A stretch of DNA of 64,000 nt from Bacteroidia bacterium (GTDB taxonomy: Bacteria > Bacteroidota > Bacteroidia > Flavobacteriales > Flavobacteriaceae): NCBI GenBank assembly GCA_030429955.1, contig JAUIGO010000003.1:1-64000 (forward strand). Direction: 5' to 3'. Positions within the stretch are counted from its first letter, which is position 1; every line of letters begins with the position of its first letter. Below the pieces are notes generated by a model, which did not search any database, was not told where the DNA came from, and saw nothing but the letters and a program-made list of their open reading frames with translations. A program made the position numbers and the translations under genes. Shown piece by piece: positions 18,140-26,844 of the stretch.

Positions 18140-19411
18140 ATGGCAGTAGATTTACTACTAGGACTACAATGGGGAGACGAAGGCAAAGGAAAAATTGTTG
18201 ATGTATTGACCTCTAACTACAATATTATTGCACGATTTCAAGGAGGTCCAAATGCAGGACACACCCTCGTTTTTAATGGCATGAAGCATGTTTTACATAC
18301 CATTCCATCTGGAATATTTCATGACAGTGCAAAAAACTTAGTTGGTAATGGAGTCGTTATAGATCCTGTTATTTTTAAGAAAGAACTTGATAAGTTAGAA
18401 GAACAAAATGTAGATTACAGAAAATCACTGCTAATTTCCAGAAAAGCCCATTTAATTTTACCAACACATCGTTTGTTAGATGCTGCCAGTGAAACTGCTA
18501 AAGGAAAAGCCAAAATTGGATCAACCCTTAAAGGTATTGGTCCAACATATATGGACAAAACTGGTAGAAATGGCATCCGAGTTGGCGATTTAGAATTATC
18601 AGATTGGAAAGAAAAGTATCGTGCACTAGCCAATAAGCACGAAGCGATGATTGATTTTTACGATGTAAACATTCAATATCAATTAAAAGAATTAGAAGCT
18701 GAATTTTTTGAAGCTATTGAAGTTTTAAAATCATTAACCTTTATTGATTCAGAAGAATACATATATCAAGCCCAAAAAAGCGGAAAAACCATTTTAGCTG
18801 AAGGTGCTCAAGGCTCGTTATTAGATATAGATTTCGGTACTTATCCTTTTGTTACATCTTCAAATACTACTGCAGCTGGAGCATGTACAGGATTAGGCGT
18901 TGCACCAAATCAGATTGGTGAAGTCTTTGGAATTTTTAAAGCTTATACCACACGAGTTGGTTCTGGACCTTTCCCAACTGAATTATTTGATGAAGTTGGA
19001 GAAACTATGGGACGTGTTGGAAATGAATTTGGTGCTACAACAGGACGTCGTCGTCGTTGTGGTTGGCTAGATTTAGTAGCGCTTAAATATGCTTGCCAAG
19101 TTAATGGTGTTACTCAACTTATGATGATGAAAGCAGACGTTCTTTCAGGTTTTAAAAGCTTAAAAGTTTGTACTGCTTATAACTACAAAGGTGAAACCAT
19201 TACTCACTTGCCATACAATATTGAAGCTGAAAACGTAACGCCAATATACTCAGAGCTTAAAGGCTGGAAAGAAGATTTAACTCAAATGGATAACGATAGT
19301 CAATTACCAAAAGAGCTAAACGACTATATTGATTACTTAGAAAAAGAACTGGAAATTCCAATTAAGATTGTCTCTGTGGGACCAGATAGAAAACAAACTA
19401 TTTTCAGGTAA
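18140..19411 (+). CDS. purA: Adenylosuccinate synthetase
   Basis: PurA condenses IMP with aspartate using GTP, the first committed step to AMP. The 423-aa protein is full length and carries GLQWGDEGKGKIVD (P-loop and catalytic Asp), GGPNAGHTLV (catalytic His), GSTLKGIGPTYMDK, AEGAQGSLLDIDFGTYP, TTGRRRRCGWLD and the C-terminal VSVGPDRKQTI. It starts 8 nt after the Fur-family gene. Fur and purA adjacency appears conserved in flavobacteria (from memory). Confidence 0.98.
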   Translation: MAVDLLLGLQWGDEGKGKIVDVLTSNYNIIARFQGGPNAGHTLVFNGMKHVLHTIPSGIFHDSAKNLVGNGVVIDPVIFKKELDKLEEQNVDYRKSLLISRKAHLILPTHRLLDAASETAKGKAKIGSTLKGIGPTYMDKTGRNGIRVGDLELSDWKEKYRALANKHEAMIDFYDVNIQYQLKELEAEFFEAIEVLKSLTFIDSEEYIYQAQKSGKTILAEGAQGSLLDIDFGTYPFVTSSNTTAAGACTGLGVAPNQIGEVFGIFKAYTTRVGSGPFPTELFDEVGETMGRVGNEFGATTGRRRRCGWLDLVALKYACQVNGVTQLMMMKADVLSGFKSLKVCTAYNYKGETITHLPYNIEAENVTPIYSELKGWKEDLTQMDNDSQLPKELNDYIDYLEKELEIPIKIVSVGPDRKQTIFR

Positions 19412-19505
19412 GCTGTTAAATCTGTATTAAGTTAGGTCTTAAAATATTGCTAATGCGCAATAAGACATCAATATTATAGTTACTTTTACTACAAAATAAG
19501 TAAGC

Positions 19506-21347
19506 TTGAAAATTAATAAATCTTCATATATAATAGTCGTATTAGTCTTTCTATACTCGAGTGTTTCCTTTGCACAAAAAGTTCGTAGAATAGATATTGA
19601 TTCTTCAGGATTTATGTCAAAAAATGAGGCAGAATATCCTGGAGCAACTATTTTTACGCGTGATGATATGAACCAGGTTAAAATTTCACATGAAGGTGTA
19701 ACCTTGTGGTGCGATCAGGCTATTTATTATAGTGTTCAAGACTTTATAGAAGCTTATGGTAATGTAAAAATCAACCAAGGTGACACCATCAACATGACCT
19801 CAAAATATGTTGAATACAGTGGAAAAACACAATTGGCTTTTGCAAGTGGTGACGTTGTCCTAACCGACCCAACATCAACTATTACATCAGATACACTTTA
19901 TTTTGATCGTATAAAACAGCAAGCCTTTTACAGAAACAAAGGTAAAGTGGTTAGAGATTCTTCGGGAACCATCACAAGTAAGATTGGTCGCTATTACATG
20001 GAAATTCAAAAATATCAGTTTGTTGATAGCGTAAAATTGGTCAATCCAGAATATGTCATAGATTCAGATCGTTTAGATTTCTTTTCTGAACCTGGTTATG
20101 CTTATTTATTTGGACCAACTACTATTACTGGAGAAACGAGTAAAATATACTGCGAACGCGGTTTTTATGACACTAATAATGACGTTGGATATTTCTTGAA
20201 AAATTCAAAGATTCATTATGATGATCGCTTAATTGAAGGCGACAGTCTCTATTTTGATAGAAATAAAAGTTTTGCCTCAGCAACCAATAACATAAAAATT
20301 ACAGACACTATCAATAAAGCTATTGTAAAAGGTCATTACGCTGAAGTGTTTAGAGAAAGAGATTCGGTGTTCATAACAAAACGTGCTTTAGCCATTACAG
20401 TTCAGGAAAACGATTCTATCTACATTCATAGTGACACCTTAATGGTAACTGGTAAGCCTGAAAATAGAATCACGCGAGCTTATTATAATGCAAAGATTTA
20501 TAAAACTGACTTAAGCGGAAAAGCAGATTCTATTCATGTAGATCATAAAAAAGGATTGACACAACTTATTAATTTAAAACGATTCTCACCAAAAGATGCT
20601 TTTGCTGGAGCACGTCATCCTGTGATTTGGAATATCGACAACCAAATGACTGGAGATTCCATACATATTCTCTCTAATGTTGAAACCAAAGAATTGGATA
20701 CCTTAAAAGTTTTTGATAATGCCTTCTTAATTAGCAAAGACACAGTTGCTGGCTCCGATGGTTTTGATCAAATAAAAGGTCAAAAATTGATTGGTTTATT
20801 CAGAGATAATGAACTTTACAATGTAGATATCATTAAAAATGCTGAAAAAATTTACTATTCCTACAATGAAGAACAAGAACTAGTTGGTATTGATAAATCC
20901 AAATCAGGAAGTATTAACATCAAGTTGAGTAATAACACTATTGACGAATTACGATTACTCCAACAAGTAGATGGTTCTATTTATCCAGAAGAAGATTTCC
21001 CAAAAAACGCAAGTAAATTGAGAGGCTTTGTTTGGAGAGATGAAGAGCGACCTAAAAGTGTTGATGATTTATTTAAAGACGATCCTCCTCTTATACTACC
21101 AGTAATTAAAGGTTTGGAAGACTACATTCCACAAGAAGATTTCTTTGATGAAGAACTAATGAAACGTATTGATTCAGCTGGAAAAGGTGTAACTAATAAA
21201 AAACAAGAAAATAAGGCTGCACGTCAAGTTCCTAAAAATCGTCAAAATTCAACCAAACCATTAAGAACTAAGCCTGTTGGAAAAATTGGGCAACCTATAC
21301 AACTAAGGAAGCAGGATACCATTTCAAATAAAAAGAAAGACAATTAA
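19506..21347 (+). CDS. OstA-like (LptA/LptD N-domain) lipopolysaccharide transport protein
   Basis: This 613-aa exported protein has a signal peptide (about residues 1-23, ending SVSFAQ) and two stretches of beta-jellyroll OstA repeats (about 50-330), each of the form 'DQAIYYSVQDFIEAYGNVKI...YVEYSGKTQLAFASGDVVL'. OstA/LptA modules form the periplasmic bridge for lipid A. The C-terminus is Lys/Pro/Gln rich and probably disordered. The start is TTG at 19506: it is the only start before the signal peptide, the next Met being inside the mature part. A 94-nt gap follows purA. Bacteroidota carry such large OstA-like proteins besides LptD; the exact step is inferred. Confidence 0.85.
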   Translation: MKINKSSYIIVVLVFLYSSVSFAQKVRRIDIDSSGFMSKNEAEYPGATIFTRDDMNQVKISHEGVTLWCDQAIYYSVQDFIEAYGNVKINQGDTINMTSKYVEYSGKTQLAFASGDVVLTDPTSTITSDTLYFDRIKQQAFYRNKGKVVRDSSGTITSKIGRYYMEIQKYQFVDSVKLVNPEYVIDSDRLDFFSEPGYAYLFGPTTITGETSKIYCERGFYDTNNDVGYFLKNSKIHYDDRLIEGDSLYFDRNKSFASATNNIKITDTINKAIVKGHYAEVFRERDSVFITKRALAITVQENDSIYIHSDTLMVTGKPENRITRAYYNAKIYKTDLSGKADSIHVDHKKGLTQLINLKRFSPKDAFAGARHPVIWNIDNQMTGDSIHILSNVETKELDTLKVFDNAFLISKDTVAGSDGFDQIKGQKLIGLFRDNELYNVDIIKNAEKIYYSYNEEQELVGIDKSKSGSINIKLSNNTIDELRLLQQVDGSIYPEEDFPKNASKLRGFVWRDEERPKSVDDLFKDDPPLILPVIKGLEDYIPQEDFFDEELMKRIDSAGKGVTNKKQENKAARQVPKNRQNSTKPLRTKPVGKIGQPIQLRKQDTISNKKKDN

Positions 21348-22533
21348 AACAGATTTCTTTACATATCAAGCGCAAACCACACCTCATCCTTTGGCAATGG
21401 AAATTTCACATGCCGAAGGCTCATACATTTATGACACTAACAATAAAGCTTATCTTGACTTTGTAGCTGGAGTTTCGGCTTGTAGCTTAGGGCATAGACA
21501 CCCAAAAGTTGTAGATGCTATTAAAACTCAATTAGACAAATATTTACATGTGATGGTTTATGGTGAATACGTGCAACAACCAGCTGTTGAGTTGACTAAG
21601 TTATTAGCAAAACATTTGCCTGAACCTTTAGAAACCACCTATCTCACCAACTCAGGAACCGAAGCCATTGAAGGCTCTATAAAACTTGCCAAACGCGTTA
21701 CTGGTCGTTCACAGATTATCTCTGCTCATAATGCATACCATGGCAACACACTTGGAGCTATGAGTGTTATGGGTTATAACGAACGTAAACAACCATTTTT
21801 GCCGCTTATTCCAGATGTTAAGTTTATCGAGTTTAATAATGCTGAAGATTTAAAAAAAATCACAACCAAAACAGCTGCAGTTATTTTAGAAACGATACAA
21901 GGTGGCGCAGGATTTATTGAGCCAAAAAATAATTACTTAACCAAAGTAAGACAGCGTTGTGATGAGGTCGGTGCACTATTGATTTTAGATGAAATTCAAC
22001 CTGGAATAGGACGTACTGGAAAGTTATTTGGCTTTGAACATTACAATTGTCAACCTGATATTGTAGTTACAGGAAAAGGTCTTGGAGGTGGTTTGCCAAT
22101 AGGTGCCTTTACAGCTTCAAAAACCATGATGGACACCTTAAAAGACAATCCTAAATTAGGTCATATCACAACCTTTGGTGGTCATCCAGTGATTGCTGCT
22201 GCAGCCTTAGCAACCTTAACCGAAATTACTTCTACAAGTTTAATGAGTGAAACCATTGAAAAAGAAAAACTCGTTAGAAAACATTTGAAGCATCCTTTAA
22301 TTACTGATATTCGAGGCAAAGGATTAATGCTTGCAGCTTTAACACCTTCTGCCGAAATTACTAATGAAGTCATACTAAAAGCACAAGACGAAGGACTTAT
22401 TTTATTCTGGCTATTATTTGAAACAAAAGCCATCAGAATCACACCACCTCTCACCATTTCAAATGAAGACATCATAAAAGGCTGTAAAATTATTGTTGAC
22501 ATCTTAAACAAAATTCAGGAAAGTCAAAAATAA
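21343..22533 (+). CDS. Class III PLP-dependent aminotransferase, probable ATT start
   Basis: This fold-type I class III aminotransferase (acetylornithine/ornithine/4-aminobutyrate aminotransferase group) shows NSGTEAIEGSIKLAKR, SAHNAYHGNTLGAMSV, the PLP-binding LILDEIQPGIGRTGKLF, the Schiff-base Lys in VTGKGLGGGLPIGAF and TTFGGHPVIAAAAL. The first standard start codon is TTG at 21391, but the frame upstream encodes DFFTYQAQTTPHPL, which is the usual N-terminus of these flavobacterial enzymes. Back to the in-frame stop at 21304 there is no ATG, GTG, TTG or CTG; only ATA (21316, 21328) or ATT (21343) remain. ATT at 21343 overlaps the preceding stop codon and gives 396 aa. If the TTG is used instead the coordinates are 21391-22533. 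The amino-group donor is not determinable. Confidence 0.85.
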   Translation: MKTDFFTYQAQTTPHPLAMEISHAEGSYIYDTNNKAYLDFVAGVSACSLGHRHPKVVDAIKTQLDKYLHVMVYGEYVQQPAVELTKLLAKHLPEPLETTYLTNSGTEAIEGSIKLAKRVTGRSQIISAHNAYHGNTLGAMSVMGYNERKQPFLPLIPDVKFIEFNNAEDLKKITTKTAAVILETIQGGAGFIEPKNNYLTKVRQRCDEVGALLILDEIQPGIGRTGKLFGFEHYNCQPDIVVTGKGLGGGLPIGAFTASKTMMDTLKDNPKLGHITTFGGHPVIAAAALATLTEITSTSLMSETIEKEKLVRKHLKHPLITDIRGKGLMLAALTPSAEITNEVILKAQDEGLILFWLLFETKAIRITPPLTISNEDIIKGCKIIVDILNKIQESQK

Positions 22534-22631
22534 CCTTACTTCAGACTGTTAATTAATTTGTTGAAAACATTGAGCGAATTTTCTTCATAGCTCTAAATAG
22601 AATACTAAATTTATTTCGATGAACATTAACA

Positions 22632-24041
22632 ATGCCTATGGAGTTTAGTCAGTTTGACGACAACGAAAATTTATCATTATCAAAATTTGAATCGATGTTA
22701 AAAACAAACAACGTTTTGTTTTTCGATTCCAATGAATTTGAGAACATCATACACCACTATCTCGAAAACGGAAAGATAGCTCTAGCTAAAAAAGCAATCA
22801 AGCTTAGCTTAGAGCAACATCCTGATTCCACAAACTTAAAATTATTTAAAGTAGAAGTGTATGTGTTTGAAAACAAGCTAGATGAAGCCAATAAATTGCT
22901 CGATGCTCTATATCAGTTAGAACCAAATAACGAAGAAGTTTTTATTCAAAAAGCTAATATTTTATCTAAACAAGACGAACACCAAAAAGCTATTGACACG
23001 CTTTTAATCGCATTGGATTTTGCAGAAGATTCATCCGATTTGTATTCATTAATTGGAATGGAATATCTATTTCTGGATCAATTTGAAGAGGCCAAAGCGA
23101 ATTTCATGAAGTGTCTCGAAGCTGATATTGAAGATTATTCTGCACTCTATAATATCATTTATTGCTTTGATTTCTTGCAACAGACAGACGAAGCCATAGA
23201 ATATTTAACCATGTATTTGGACAAAAACCCATATTGCGAAGTGGCATGGCATCAATTAGGAAAGCAATATTTTGATAAAAAAGAATACCAAAAGGCCTTA
23301 GCTGCTTTTGATTTTGCAATTATTTCAGACGATATGTTTATAGGTGCTTACCTTGAAAAAGGAAAAGTTTTAGAAAAACTAAAGCAATACGACGAAGCTA
23401 TTGAATGTTATAAAGTAACCTTAGCCATAGACGATCCTACTTCTTTTGCACTATTAAGAATTGGTCATTGTTTCGAAAAGTTAGGACAAAATGATTTGGC
23501 TGTACAACATTATTACAAAACAGTTGAAGAAGATCCTCTGTTAGATAAAGGCTGGATTGCTATCACAAAATATTATTTAAAAATTCAAGATTACCAAAAC
23601 TCGCTACATTATATAAATAAAGCCATAAACATTGACGATGACAATGTAGTTTACTGGAAATTATATGCCCAAATTAATCATCGGCTAAATTTCTTGGAAG
23701 AAGCTGAACGAGGTTATAAAAGAACTCTGGAATTAGGAAATTATGAACTGGACACATGGCTTTCCAGAGGTGATATTCTTATAAAGCTAGGCGAATATGA
23801 AGCAGCCATGTTTAACTTTGAGCAATGTGTTGAGTTTTATCCAGAAAGCGAAGAAGTTGAGTATAGACTTGCTGGACTCAAATTAAAACTTCAAAAAATC
23901 AGTGAAGGTGTTATTCATTTAAACAATGCACTAACGCTAAATTTCGATTATAACTTTATTCTTGAAGAACTTTTTCCAACTATTTATAAGCGACCATCTG
24001 TAATAAAAATTATAGCCAAATTTAAAAAGGCTTCCAGTTAA
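22632..24041 (+). CDS. Tetratricopeptide repeat protein
   Basis: This 469-aa soluble protein without a signal peptide consists of about eleven TPR/Sel1-like helical pairs (residues ~40-445). Good examples are PYCEVAWHQLGKQYFDKKEY, YLEKGKVLEKLKQYDEAIEC, FALLRIGHCFEKLGQNDLAV and DTWLSRGDILIKLGEYEAAM. It is probably a scaffold for protein-protein contact. It precedes two DUF368 transporter genes by 33 nt and is probably co-transcribed; to my knowledge TPR, DUF368, DUF368, aroE is a recurrent order in flavobacteria. The start may be Met1 (22632) or Met3 (22638); partner proteins are unknown. Confidence 0.85.
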   Translation: MPMEFSQFDDNENLSLSKFESMLKTNNVLFFDSNEFENIIHHYLENGKIALAKKAIKLSLEQHPDSTNLKLFKVEVYVFENKLDEANKLLDALYQLEPNNEEVFIQKANILSKQDEHQKAIDTLLIALDFAEDSSDLYSLIGMEYLFLDQFEEAKANFMKCLEADIEDYSALYNIIYCFDFLQQTDEAIEYLTMYLDKNPYCEVAWHQLGKQYFDKKEYQKALAAFDFAIISDDMFIGAYLEKGKVLEKLKQYDEAIECYKVTLAIDDPTSFALLRIGHCFEKLGQNDLAVQHYYKTVEEDPLLDKGWIAITKYYLKIQDYQNSLHYINKAINIDDDNVVYWKLYAQINHRLNFLEEAERGYKRTLELGNYELDTWLSRGDILIKLGEYEAAMFNFEQCVEFYPESEEVEYRLAGLKLKLQKISEGVIHLNNALTLNFDYNFILEELFPTIYKRPSVIKIIAKFKKASS

Positions 24042-24074
24042 AATTCCATACCTTTAAGCCTCTTAATTACAAGT

Positions 24075-24998
24075 ATGCAAAGACGTTTAATAGATTATCT
24101 TATCATCTCATTAAAAGGCATGGCAATGGGAGCAGCAGATGCTGTCCCAGGAGTTTCTGGTGGCACTATTGCTTTTATTTCTGGTATTTATGAAGAGCTT
24201 ATAAATACCATTAGTGGTGTCAATCTGTCTTTATTAACAACCTTAAGAAAAGAAGGTTTTTTTACCTTTTGGAGTCAACTAAATGGCAACTTTATTTTGG
24301 CCCTTCTAAGCGGAATCATTATAAGTTTTGTTTCCTTTATGAGGCTCGCCAAATATTTACTTGAAAATCATCCAATACTGATTTGGTCATTCTTTTTCGG
24401 GCTTATCATTGCCAGTATTTATTTTGTTGGAAAACAAATCACAAAGTGGCATTTAGCAACCTTCGCCGGAATTATTATTGGTGCTGTAATTGCTTATTAT
24501 ATTACTACAATTCCAGCATCATCTGTAAATGAAAGCTCATATTTTTTGTTTTTTGCTGGTGCCTTAGCCATTTGCGCCATGATTTTACCAGGAATCTCAG
24601 GTTCATTTATACTCGTCATATTAGGTGCTTATAAAACATTAAGTGATGCTATTAGCGATTACGATTTTAAAAAATTAGCCCTATTTGTTGGTGGAGCTAT
24701 TGTTGGCTTGCTTAGTTTTAGCCATGTTCTTAAATGGTTGTTCAAAAAATACCATAATTTAACTTTAGCATTGCTAACAGGTTTTATTATTGGTTCTTTA
24801 AACAAAGTTTGGCCATGGAAAAAAGTGTTGACTTGGCGTGAAAATTCTGAAGGCATTCAAGTGCCATTTCTTGAAGAAAGCGTGTCTCCTTTTGTATTTA
24901 ATGGTGATGCAAAATTAGCGCTTGCAATTAGCTTTATGGTTATTGGTTTTTTAACTATCTTTTTGCTTGAAAAATTAGGTTCAAAAGCCAACAAGTAA
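24075..24998 (+). CDS. DUF368 (PopT-type) undecaprenyl-phosphate translocase family, copy 1
   Basis: This 307-aa polytopic membrane protein of DUF368 has about nine TM helices and the two signature half-repeats: KGMAMGAADAVPGVSGGTIA (residue ~13) and MILPGISGSFILVILGAY (residue ~172). DUF368 (PopT) proteins are established as C55-phosphate flippases that return the lipid carrier for peptidoglycan and O-antigen synthesis to the cytoplasmic face. No residue here distinguishes that substrate. A second DUF368 gene starts 1 nt after the stop, and the two proteins align over their whole length, so this is a tandem duplication or a heteromer pair. Confidence 0.88.
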   Translation: MQRRLIDYLIISLKGMAMGAADAVPGVSGGTIAFISGIYEELINTISGVNLSLLTTLRKEGFFTFWSQLNGNFILALLSGIIISFVSFMRLAKYLLENHPILIWSFFFGLIIASIYFVGKQITKWHLATFAGIIIGAVIAYYITTIPASSVNESSYFLFFAGALAICAMILPGISGSFILVILGAYKTLSDAISDYDFKKLALFVGGAIVGLLSFSHVLKWLFKKYHNLTLALLTGFIIGSLNKVWPWKKVLTWRENSEGIQVPFLEESVSPFVFNGDAKLALAISFMVIGFLTIFLLEKLGSKANK

Positions 24999-24999
24999 A

Positions 25000-26019
25000 A
25001 TGCAAAGCACACGATCATTTACAGATAAATTATTTCTAGTTATTAAAGGACTAGGAATGGGAGCTGCCAATAAAGTTCCTGGTGTATCTGGTGGTGTTGT
25101 GGCTTTTGTAGCTGGCTTTTACGAAGAGTTTATTTACTCCTTGCAAAAGGTAAACGGAAAAGCATTTAAGTTATTAGTTAATGGTCGTTTTACAAGTTTC
25201 TTTCGTTATATCAATGGTCGTTTTCTAAGCCTCTTGTTTCTAGGAATGGTTGTAAGTTATTTTAGTGTTTCCAAAATTCTTGATTACCTCATAATACATT
25301 ACGAGCTATTTGTTTGGAGCGTGTTTTTTGGAATGATTATAGGCTCCATATATTACATCAATAAAGATTTTAAAGATTGGAATACCAAAACAGTCGTTGC
25401 TCTCATTATTGGAATTAGCATTGGTCTTGGCATTAGTTTTTTAGATCCAGCAAAGCAGAATGACAACCTTTGGTTTGTTTTTTTCTGCGGAATAATTAGT
25501 GTTTCCGGAATGACACTTCCTGGTTTTTCAGGCTCGTTCATATTGATTTTACTCGGTAATTATGTATTGTTACTCGTTGATTCTGTAAATGCTTTATACG
25601 ATACGATTGCTGATGTATTTACATGGAATTTCGATTTCATCTCAAACCCTGAGCGCATCAGAATGCTCAAAGTCCTAGCTGTATTTACCTTAGGATCTGT
25701 TGCAGGTTTAGTCACTTTTTCACATATATTAAATTACGTTTTAAAGCACTATAAAAACATTACATTATCAATTTTAATGGGTTTTATTATTGGGTCGCTT
25801 GGTGTGGTTTGGCCATGGAAAAAAACCATATATAAACTTTCAGAAACTGGAGAGATTTTAAAGGATAGAACTGGCGAAAAAATAATTGAAAACTACCAAC
25901 GTTTTTTACCAGAACTAAACTCAGAAACCTTTACAGCAATAGCATTTGTGGTAGTAGGTATCCTCATCGTGTTGGCTTTAGAATGGTATGGACAAAAAAC
26001 AAGAAAGTTACGTGTATAA
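25000..26019 (+). CDS. DUF368 (PopT-type) undecaprenyl-phosphate translocase family, copy 2
   Basis: This 339-aa paralog of the preceding gene has the signatures KGLGMGAANKVPGVSGGVVA and MTLPGFSGSFILILLGNYVLL. It differs from copy 1 in the first motif (AADAVPG becomes AANKVPG), in a ~20-aa longer loop around 190-215 (DTIADVFTWNFDFISNPERI) and in a longer C-terminal loop before the last helix (KDRTGEKIIENYQRFLPEL). The aroE gene overlaps its 3' end by 32 nt. Both copies keep the family core, so both should be active; whether they act on different prenyl carriers is unknown. Confidence 0.88.
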   Translation: MQSTRSFTDKLFLVIKGLGMGAANKVPGVSGGVVAFVAGFYEEFIYSLQKVNGKAFKLLVNGRFTSFFRYINGRFLSLLFLGMVVSYFSVSKILDYLIIHYELFVWSVFFGMIIGSIYYINKDFKDWNTKTVVALIIGISIGLGISFLDPAKQNDNLWFVFFCGIISVSGMTLPGFSGSFILILLGNYVLLLVDSVNALYDTIADVFTWNFDFISNPERIRMLKVLAVFTLGSVAGLVTFSHILNYVLKHYKNITLSILMGFIIGSLGVVWPWKKTIYKLSETGEILKDRTGEKIIENYQRFLPELNSETFTAIAFVVVGILIVLALEWYGQKTRKLRV

Positions 26020-26743
26020 GTTTGGTTTAATAGGAAAAGATATTGAATACTCCTTCTCTCGTGCCTATTTCAAAAATAAATTTGAAGCAGGAGAGTTACC
26101 GCATTCATACGTGAATTTTGACCTTAAAAACATTGACGAATTTCCCAGAATTATCAAAAACACAAAACACCTTAAAGGCTTAAATGTAACCATACCTTAC
26201 AAAGAGGCTGTTATTCCTTTCCTTGATAAATTAAATAAGAAAGCCAAAAAAATAGGAGCAGTAAATACTATAAAAATTACAAAAAAAGGAAAATTAATTG
26301 GCTATAACACAGATTATTATGGCTTTAAAAAATCAATCAACCCTTTTCTTAAACCACATCACAAAAAAGCCTTAATTCTTGGAACTGGAGGCGCTTCTAA
26401 AGCTATAGTATTTACCCTGAAAAAGTTAAATATTGAGTATAGCTATGTCTCAAGACAAAAATCAAAAAAAGTTGAATTTACTTATGATGATTTAGATGAA
26501 ACCATCATTTCAAACCATCAAATTATTATCAATTGTACACCTTTAGGCACATATCCAAATATCAACGAATGTCCTGATATACCTTATGATGGTATCACAA
26601 ATCAACATTTACTTTTTGATCTGATTTACAATCCAGAGCAAACTAAATTTTTAACCATTGGCAAACTTAAAGGAGCAACAATCTGCAATGGACATAAAAT
26701 GTTAGAGTTTCAAGCCGAAAAAGCATGGGAAATCTGGAATTAA
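25988..26743 (+). CDS. aroE: Shikimate dehydrogenase
   Basis: AroE reduces 3-dehydroshikimate with NADPH. The 251-aa product has the substrate-site motifs FGLIGKDIEYSFS (Ser pair), GLNVTIPYK (catalytic Lys), GAVNTI and YNTDYYGF (catalytic Asp), the Rossmann loop GTGGASKA and the C-terminal LIYNPEQTKFL and NGHKMLEFQAEKAW. All key residues are present. The ATG at 25988 overlaps the DUF368 gene by 32 nt; a GTG in frame just before the conserved FGLIG (about 26012) would instead give a 4-8-nt overlap and is a realistic alternative start. Confidence 0.95.
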   Translation: MDKKQESYVYKFGLIGKDIEYSFSRAYFKNKFEAGELPHSYVNFDLKNIDEFPRIIKNTKHLKGLNVTIPYKEAVIPFLDKLNKKAKKIGAVNTIKITKKGKLIGYNTDYYGFKKSINPFLKPHHKKALILGTGGASKAIVFTLKKLNIEYSYVSRQKSKKVEFTYDDLDETIISNHQIIINCTPLGTYPNINECPDIPYDGITNQHLLFDLIYNPEQTKFLTIGKLKGATICNGHKMLEFQAEKAWEIWN

Positions 26744-26844
26744 CCTGCATTTCTTCGTAAAAAGCGTGAATCTTTTTGAATTGAATAGGCTTAGTGTTAT
26801 ATTTAAAACTTGAAAGATTTTTTTGAACCTTAACATTGAAACAA

